Shown here: in pieces, positions 58,001 to 64,000 of the stretch
Layout: each line of letters opens with the position of its first letter
Position numbering within the stretch: the stretch's first letter is position 1
NCBI RefSeq assembly: GCF_016097555.1
Contig: NC_054706.1
Coordinates: 27,548,282-27,612,281 of the forward strand
Length of the DNA stretch: 64,000 nucleotides
Reading direction: 5' to 3'
DNA from: Gigantopelta aegis
Lineage: Eukaryota; Mollusca; Gastropoda; Neomphalida; Peltospiridae
Translations under genes and position numbers: made by a program
The notes under the pieces: model-generated
Database searches by the model: none
Told to the model about the DNA's origin: nothing
What the model saw: only the letters and a program-made list of their open reading frames with translations

Positions 58001-60445
58001 ATCCTTTACATCAAACATTTCCATATTTTCAACAACTACCTTTTGAGCCTTTGGGTGGTTAACATGTATAACTGGGGTACCACGATATCGCGGTACTTAA
58101 CTATTTGGAAGAAATTAAGAAATGTACTTACATATATGAAGGTAAATATACTTGGGTTACAATTTTTGCTATATCTGCATCATGCCCATGCCGTTGTGTT
58201 GACAAATAAATGCAGTTCTAACATTAAAACATTTGATGGAAGTACACCATAGCACTGGCTTCCGTTCAAGGCAGGTTACCATGATAAATATCGTTACAAT
58301 ACGGTGGACCGCATAGGCCAAAAATGGCTCTTTTTGTACACACATTTGTAGTAATGTCTAGTAAACAACCTTCAACACAAGAACGAAGAAAAGTCAACTT
58401 AAAACGTTTCGTTTTTCAAGTTTAGTAACATATTTACATTTTCCAATGGAAAAGTCGGTAATAATAATTATTATTATGCAAGGCAGTGTGGGCATTTAAA
58501 AATACTACCAAGCCTCAACACTCTGACTTTAGTAAAATTCAACAGTTATATAATAAATATTTATCGAGTTAAACCAAGAATAGAACATATTAAAGTTATG
58601 TGTTGTGTTTAAATTGCCAATAAACAGAGGCGTGGCCCTTAAATGTTTCCATACTTTTCTAGAGGTCGCGCGTTCTACATATAGTAACACTGTGACCGTG
58701 AATAGCCTCGTTGTGATTGTCAACAATCAGACGACAGTCGGATAGCGGTCAGAATTGTATGCGAGTATGGTAAGTACTGGGACTATTTATAAGCATTGGT
58801 GGTGTCAGTAAAATCACACTTTCTGTTATTTTATGACAAAACAGTAAAGCTATGAATACTTACCCAAACTTTTGACATTTCTTCAAATTAGTTAACGGGC
58901 AAAACAATGTGTTGTTTGTCATCACATTTCTAATAATAAACGTGCCACCAGGGGGCGTTGTGCGTTATAAACCGAAAACGATGTAAATCCCACGATATCG
59001 TGAGCAAGGAGTATAAATAGTTTTTAGTGTCCAAGTCTTGATTTAATACTAGATTAAAGTCTCCACATACTATGAATTTATCATTTCCAAATTGTACAAT
59101 ATACTCAAATATGTTTTGAAAGAAAATTGTGTTGTCATCATTTGGTCCATATATATTTGTTAGTGTAATTCTTTCACCTACAATTGTAATATCTATTAAA
59201 ATAAAATTCCCCAAGTTGTCCATTTTAATTTTGTGTACACTGTATTCGAAGTTATTACTAATCATAACGGCTATGCCTCTGGCATTTGTAGCATATGAAC
59301 TAAAGAAACATTTATACCCCCATTGCGTCTGTATATACGGTTCTAAGGCTGTTGTAAAATGTGTATCCTGGAGACAATAAATGTTATAGTTCTTAGTAGT
59401 AAATAGTTTAAATAGTTAAATATTTGATATTAGTCTGGAGGCATAGCAAACGTATTTTATGATAAAGCACTAAATATGGTACATATGAAGTCTAATATAC
59501 AAGAAGGAGATGGACATTGAAATGTTTGAGATTTTACAAAATAGCGGTCAGACAATATAACCCGGTGTTCAGAAATACCAAGCCAAGAAGATCTGTCTCT
59601 TGAAATAGGGATAATGGACATTTGTTTCAACAATACTTATTTAATTGTAGAAATGATTTAATATCTATATTACGGTAATTTACAGAATGTGTACGTACTT
59701 ATTTTAAGTCAGACTAATTAGTCTTACTGCTCAGGCACGGCGCAGCAGAGGGGGGGGGGGGGGGGGGGGGCTGGGGTGTGGCTCTAGCAATTTCCTGTAT
59801 TCTACAAGTAAAAATCATCTCTGCCTCAACCGGCCTCGGTGGCGCAGTGGTTAAGCCATCGGACTACAGGCTGGTAGGTACAGGGTTCGCAGCCCGGTAC
59901 CGGCTCCAACCCAGAGCGAGTTCTTAAGGGCTCAATGGGTAGGTGTAAGGCCACTACACCCTCTTCTCTCTCACTAACGACTAACCAACTAACCCACTGT
60001 CCTGGACAGACAGCCCAGATAGCTGAGGTGTGTGCCCAGGACAGCGTGCTTGAACCTTAATTGGATATAAGCACGAAAATAAGTTCAAAATCAAATCAAA
60101 TCTCTGCCTCAAGATTACTTCCAATATTTTTGATTCAGAATTATTGGGGAATGGGTGAGGCTAGAGCCACCACTCCAGCCCCACTCCTGCTCCGCCGTTC
60201 CTGTTGAATTTGGAATCGTTTAATTAAATTTAGAGCATTTATAAACCTTACCACTTGTATTCCACTCCTTTTCTTCCAATGACGGCGTAGAGACACTCGG
60301 CCACCTGCAGCAGGAGAAGAAAGAGTAGATAAAACCGAGACTTATCATAGACGGACGCCACGCGCCAGTAAGCCAAGCCAGAATGGATTACAAATATCAG
60401 ACGAACAATCACTGCTTTCCATATATTTTTGCAACTTTCTTCCAT
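49566..60445 (-). CDS. TMEM26: TMEM26-like gene C (short, multi-pass membrane protein)
   Basis: Minus-strand coding exons 60252-60445, 52618-52759 and 49566-50057 give 275 aa, about 100 fewer than gene A. The exon 1 Trp is split TG|G and exon 2 is 142 bp ending in phase 0, as in gene A. Blocks: NIWKAVIVRLIFVIHSGLAY, VPAICMLEIDRLNRY, GRLILPRGELSRDQLAELL, and QDFPYLIVRV where A and B have QDGP. The linker between the two last membrane regions is cut to AETSLGKF, and the cytoplasmic tail is only CDNDDDYV. The stop TAG sits on the border of a dispersed repeat. AATAAA (minus) at 49087-49092 is a candidate poly(A) signal. It is inverted relative to A and B. Intron 1 (7.5 kb) holds a LINE. Confidence 0.9.
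50259..50283. repeat. Short (TA)n in gene C intron 2
   Basis: About 12 TA units. Confidence 0.9.
50660..51042 (-). mobile_element. SINE type 2, full length
   Basis: Minus strand: CCGGCCTCGGTGGCGTCGTG, GGCAGGCCATCGGTCTACAG, GGGTTCGGATCCCAGTCGAG to tail CGTTAAATAAAACATTTCTT. Confidence 0.92.
51239..51590 (-). mobile_element. TTAA palindromic MITE, copy 8, one end lost
   Basis: The left GGGACA end is missing (starts ATTCCTGTGTTTGTTGCAAT). The right end is intact, with TTAA at 51591-51594. Confidence 0.85.
51600..52610. other. Gene C intron 2, simple-sequence rich
   Basis: Short (TA)n near 51887-51903, TTG repeats and a G run of about 22 at 52039-52060, and a second G run at 52390-52412. No exon. 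Confidence 0.6.
52618..52759 (-). CDS. TMEM26: TMEM26-like gene C exon 2
   Basis: Acceptor ttttcag, donor gtgagt. Encodes FSSCFFFYIASTVPAICMLE, IDRLNRYTEIYQ and an NGT sequon, ending AIKG. Confidence 0.92.
52797..53059 (-). mobile_element. SINE type 3, full length
   Basis: Minus-strand head CCGGCCTCGGTGGTGTCGTG; tail TTAATTGGATATAAGCACGA. It lies 38 bp upstream of gene C exon 2. Confidence 0.88.
53240..54560. other. Unclassified stretch with a 107-bp tandem duplication
   Basis: No ORF of interest. 53982-54088 and 54089-54195 are two copies of a 107-bp unit (GTTACTGAA-GAGT, AGGGTTAATTAAAAATTAAC, AATTCCTTTATTAATTAA). The whole stretch is compatible with a 5' region or terminal repeat of some retroelement, but no diagnostic part was seen. 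Confidence 0.35.
54545..54655. repeat. CATA-rich simple repeat
   Basis: CATA/CACG units. Confidence 0.7.
54775..54842. repeat. (GAA)n tract
   Basis: GAAGAAGAA units, giving a poly-Glu frame without other support. Confidence 0.9.
55027..59470 (-). mobile_element. LINE of the Tx1/L1-like type, broken
   Basis: Minus-strand ORF2 pieces in order: endonuclease start NYNIYCLQDTHF and NIYGPND...VCGDFNLVLNQD (59400-59020); NHPKAQKVVVENM then GRGLWKFNNSLL (58050-57900); RT N-part MKNDKSPGYDGFTVEFFKFF (57270-57150); QKLGIITCI...ANKIK (57120-56980); RT core LVDFEKAFDSVSW, RGCRQGNPLLPY, ISQYADDTSFILDGTPES (56958-56410); and a C-terminal Cys/His region with ETLQHLLYEC (55671-55027). Defects: a deletion within the endonuclease, a missing stretch between NNDQT and the FEKAF block, several frame changes, and a 939-bp insertion. 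It cannot encode a working protein. It lies in gene C intron 1, same strand as the gene. Confidence 0.88.
58072..59010. mobile_element. 939-bp element inserted in the LINE endonuclease, 6-bp TSD
   Basis: Flanked by exact direct repeats GTATAA (58066-58071 and 59011-59016). The two ends carry an inverted CCACGATATCGCGG / CCCACGATATCGTGAG motif about 8-10 bp in from each border. LINE protein sequence on both sides becomes continuous (DLDTKNYLY then VNHPKAQ) without it. No ORF of note; family unknown. Confidence 0.75.
59748..59771. repeat. Poly-G run
   Basis: About 20 consecutive G. Confidence 0.9.
59828..60105 (+). mobile_element. SINE type 3, full length, best-preserved copy
   Basis: Head CCGGCCTCGGTGGCGCAGTG with GGGTTCGCAGCCCGG, core CAGACAGCCCAGATAGCTGA, and tail CCTTAATTGGATATAAGCAC ending ATCAAATC. 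Confidence 0.92.
60252..60445 (-). CDS. TMEM26: TMEM26-like gene C exon 1
   Basis: Encodes MEESCKNIWKAVIVRLIFVI through GRKGVEYKW (Trp split). Donor gtaagg. Start context gaagATGG. Confidence 0.92.
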
Positions 60446-60693
60446 CTTCAGTATTTCTGTCGATTCTTAATGTGTTTATAATCTTAAATATTGACAATAG
60501 ATGGTTAGATATTTGCCTGGAAGAGCTCCACTATTAACGTCTGTCTGTGGATTAAACTTGGTATAAACGTATATAACGAAAACAGACACGATGGGGCTGT
60601 CCCAGGTTAAATATAGAATGGAATGTGTTGCGCAGTAGTGCATATGAGTGCAGAGTTGCGTGACAATTTCTTTTGTATGAAATATTGAAACAA

Positions 60694-60945
60694 AAATCCC
60701 ATTCCTCATATTTATAGTACCCGTCTTGATGTAAGGCGGTAAAAATTCCCCATTTCTAATATTTATAATACCTGTCTTGAAGTAACGCGGTAAAAAATCC
60801 CCCTTCCATATATTTATAATACTCGTCTTGAAGTAACGCGGTAAAAATATTCCCATTCCATATATTTATAATACCAGTCTTGAAGTTACACGGTAAAAAT
60901 TCCCCATTCCATATATTTATAATACCCGTCTTGAAGTAAGGCGGT
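60694..60945. repeat. 51-bp tandem repeat upstream of gene C, five units
   Basis: The unit includes CCATTCCATATATTTATAAT, ACCCGTCTTGAAGTAACGCG and GTAAAAATTCC. GTCTTGA anchors at 60723, 60774, 60825, 60877 and 60928. It lies 250-500 bp upstream of the gene C ATG and could overlap its promoter. Confidence 0.93.
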
Positions 60946-61152
60946 AAGTAGCCCAGTGTTAAATCACTCGCTTGATGCGCGGTCGGTCGTGGATCGATCT
61001 CCGTCTGTGGGCCGCTTGAGCTATTTCTTGTCCCAGCCAGTTCTCTACATATGGTGTAACAAAGGCCGTGGTATGTACAATCATGTCTGTGGAATGCTTA
61101 ATATAAAAAAATAGCTTGCTGTTAATCGGAAAGAGTAGCCCATTGCGTGGCG
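60945..61152 (+). mobile_element. SINE type 1, 3' truncated
   Basis: Head GCGGTAAGTAGCCCAGTGTT fused to the end of the 51-bp array; body to AGAGTAGCCCATTGCGTGGC. Confidence 0.8.
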
Positions 61153-61191
61153 CCATAACCATGATAGACAGACAGAAAAATTGTTTATTAA

Positions 61192-61573
61192 AGGGACATT
61201 CCTGAGTTTGCTGCATTGTAAGATGTTTCCGACTAATAAAATATTTCTACGATTAAACTTAAATATTAAATATATTTTCTTGTTTAGAATATCAGTGTCT
61301 GTATATTAAGTGTGTTTCTGGTCGTCTTAATATTTGTAAGAAGCCCAAACTGGATTTTGTTTTCAAATAATTTCATACGTACGAAAAAATATGTTTTAGG
61401 AAATATAATGAAATTTAACCTAGTACAAATAGTAAAACGATCAGAAACACGTTTAATATGCAGCCACTAATATTTTATGCAGTAAAATATATTTGATATG
61501 TAATTACAATTGTTAAAAAGTCTTTGTTAGTCGATAACATCTTAAAAAGTGCAGCAAACTCAGGAATGTTCCT
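61192..61573 (+). mobile_element. TTAA palindromic MITE, copy 9
   Basis: 382 bp, TTAA at 61188-61191 and 61574-61577. Centre TTTCATACGTACGAAA, one change from a perfect palindrome. Confidence 0.92.
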
Positions 61574-61764
61574 TTAAAAAAACGCTCGTCTGCGCCGGGC
61601 ATTACAGATCTAGTAGTTTGCGTTAGCACAGAATCTGATGCGGCCATTTTTGTTACAATCGAGTACCATAGTTGCCGGACCAAAAACCCAGCACCGGTGT
61701 GCTTTGCGTCTTAATATAGAATGGACTCGGTATATAGCCGGTACATATCTTTATATTCACACAG

Positions 61765-62983
61765 ACACACACGCACACTACATACATTACACACACAGTA
61801 CACACACACGCACACTACATACACTACACACACAGTACACACACTACACACACATTACACACACACACACACAGTACACACACAGACACACTACACACAC
61901 TACACACACACTACACACACAGTACACACACACACAGTACACGCACAGTACACACACAGACACACACTACACAGTGTGCACACACACACACACACTACAC
62001 ACACACAGACACACTACATACACTACACACACACACTACATACACGACACACACATTACACACACGCACACTACATACACTACACACACACAGTACACAC
62101 ACACACACTACATACACAGACTAAACACAGACACACACGCACACTACACACACAGTACACACACACATACACTACACACAGAGACACACACGCACACTAC
62201 ATACAGTACACACACACGCACACTACACACACAATACATACACACACACACACATACACTACACACACACGCACATTACACACACCCACACAGACACACA
62301 CACGCACACTACATACACTACACACACAGTACATACACACACACACAAATACACTACACACACACACACACACACTACATACACAGTACAGACAAACACG
62401 CACACTACATACACTACACACAGTACACACACACTACACACACAGTACACACACAGTATACACACGCACACTACATACACTACACACACAGTACATACAG
62501 AGTACACACACACGCACACTACACACACAGTACACACACACTACATACACTACACACACTACATACACTACACACACACTACACACACACACACACTACA
62601 TACACACACAGTGGACACACAGACACACACACTACACACACAGACACACACTACATACACTACACACAATACATACACAGTACACACACACGCACACTAC
62701 ATACACTACACACACAGTACATACACAGTGCACACACAGTACACACACACACGCACACTACATACTACACACACAGTACACACACACATGCACACTACAC
62801 ACACTACACACACAGTACACACACACGCACGCACACTACATACACTACACACATTACATACACAGTACACACACACTACATACACTACACACACAGTACA
62901 CACACACGCACACTACATACACTACACACAGTAAACACGCACACTACACACACAGTACACACACAGTACACACACACACACAC
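61765..62983. repeat. 1.2-kb CA-rich array
   Basis: Irregular units of CACACTACATACACTACACA, CACAGTACACACACACGCAC. Both strands are nearly stop-free in several frames, so 400-codon frames here are artefacts. Confidence 0.95.
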
Positions 62984-63125
62984 GCCACTGGTGATTTAAT
63001 GGTTTCTTTTCTATAACATTACAGAAATAGTACCAAGTATATGCAAAACATTGAAATCGAATGTAACCTGATAAAACGCAAACTGATGAAGACTGGTAAA
63101 TAAGGGGTACGGCATTTTATGTAAT

Positions 63126-63443
63126 AAGGAAGGAAATGTTTTATTTAACGACGCACTTATTTACGGTTATATGGCGTCAGACATATTGGTTAAGGACCAC
63201 ACACATATAGAGAGAAGAAACCTGCTGTCGCCACTTCATTGGCTACTCTTTTTGATTAGCAGCAAGGGATCTTTTATATGCACCATCCCACAGACAGGAT
63301 AGCACATACCACGGCCTTTGATGTACCAGTCGTGGTGAACTGGCTAGAGCGAGAAATAGCCTAATGGGCTCACTGACGGGGATCGATCCCAAACCTACCG
63401 CACATCAAGCGAGCGCTTTTCCACTGGGCTATGTCTCGCCCTT
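63126..63443 (-). mobile_element. SINE type 1 (tail a), full length
   Basis: Minus-strand head GGGCGAGACATAGCCCAGTG to tail CGTTAAATAAAACATTTCC ending TTCCTTATT. It has a 12-bp deletion in the tail (AACACATTTT lost). Confidence 0.88.
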
Positions 63444-63838
63444 TCATTTAATAAACACCGTTTTAAAATAACTTACGTCATATATGTTATATGATCACGA
63501 GGCACCACATCCTTGTTCTGCCATATTGATATGTGGGCAATAAATAAATAAATAAATAAATGGAATAAATAAATGAATCGAATTACGAAAGAACAGCTAC
63601 AACTTACCGCTTCTGCCTTAGTCAACTTAACCTATGTACGTGACGTCAAAAGTTGCGACACACGCTAAAACTATGTGTATTGGTAATAAGTATATTTTCT
63701 GAACCCTTTATCATATTTTCATATAACAGGTGTCCATTTGAAGTACACCATTTCTTTTTTATATGATATGCAATATGGGGGATTTAAGGCATCTGTTATG
63801 AAAAACTGAGATAAACAGGTTTCAATCGAAACCATAAA
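63444..63838. other. No gene; (AAAT)n near 63540
   Basis: AT-rich sequence with an (AAAT)n tract at 63540-63575. Confidence 0.4.
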
Positions 63839-63860
63839 TAATATACATATATATATCTAT

Positions 63861-63917
<57 letters not shown>

Positions 63918-63958
63918 CTATGGGGGGGGGGGTATATGGGGGGGGGGGTAGGGGTGTA
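63839..63958. repeat. (TA)n followed by G runs
   Basis: About 70 bp of TA, then two G runs separated by TATAT. Confidence 0.95.
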
Positions 63959-64000
63959 TATATCTGTGTCACCTCACGTTTTAATTCTGTTTGATGTCTG

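Noticed and set aside
61638-63016. Frames of more than 430 codons rich in His-Thr
   Set aside because: CA-rich simple sequence; the same peptides appear in parallel frames.

Overview
The window looks like a stretch of a molluscan nuclear genome, probably gastropod. This is inferred from three things: intron-rich animal genes, tRNA-headed SINEs of the kind that litter mollusc genomes, and AT-rich introns crowded with microsatellites. There is no bacterial-style gene packing. Four host genes are readable. All are split by introns and were assembled by matching exon ends (GT/AG, phase) and remembered protein families.

1-11.9 kb: the last three coding exons of LAMTOR3 (Ragulator subunit MP1) on the + strand. 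Its introns hold a TTAA-flanked palindromic MITE, an apparently intact Tc1-like transposon (1.02-2.52 kb), two nested hAT-like elements (4.2-7.2 kb), SINEs and a 31-bp minisatellite. 11.9-18 kb: no host gene. It holds LINE fragments, SINEs (one split by a hAT-like MITE), a 400-bp TIR repeat and long (CT)n/(TA)n tracts.

19.4-60.5 kb: a cluster of three TMEM26-like genes. Gene A (19396-33237, +, four coding exons) and gene B (35748-44093, +, three coding exons) are head-to-tail. Gene C (49566-60445, -, three coding exons) is inverted, tail-to-tail with B. All three share exon boundaries and phases (W codon split TG|G, then a phase-0 junction). Only A has an extra intron before the C-terminal third. 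The paralogs presumably arose by local duplication. They encode multi-pass membrane proteins that keep the family blocks LPRG-LSRDQL and QD-P-L--R.

The introns are repeat archives: a second Tc1-like element with one premature stop (36.1-37.7 kb), a Tx1/L1-like LINE (55.0-59.5 kb) broken by a 939-bp element, nine copies of the TTAA palindromic MITE, about 28 SINE copies in three modular families, a 75-bp minisatellite with a trimeric higher-order pattern, a tandem array of copies of gene A's last splice acceptor, and a 2.5-kb element with about 170-bp inverted ends. 61-64 kb is a 1.2-kb CA-rich array, one SINE and simple repeats. I found no tRNA or rRNA gene, CRISPR array or operon.

The strongest unusual signals are the full-length dyad MITE with a self-nested TTAA insertion, the duplicated splice acceptors of TMEM26 gene A, the intron difference and stop-codon/repeat boundary within the TMEM26 trio, and the 3' tail shared by a LINE and the local SINEs.
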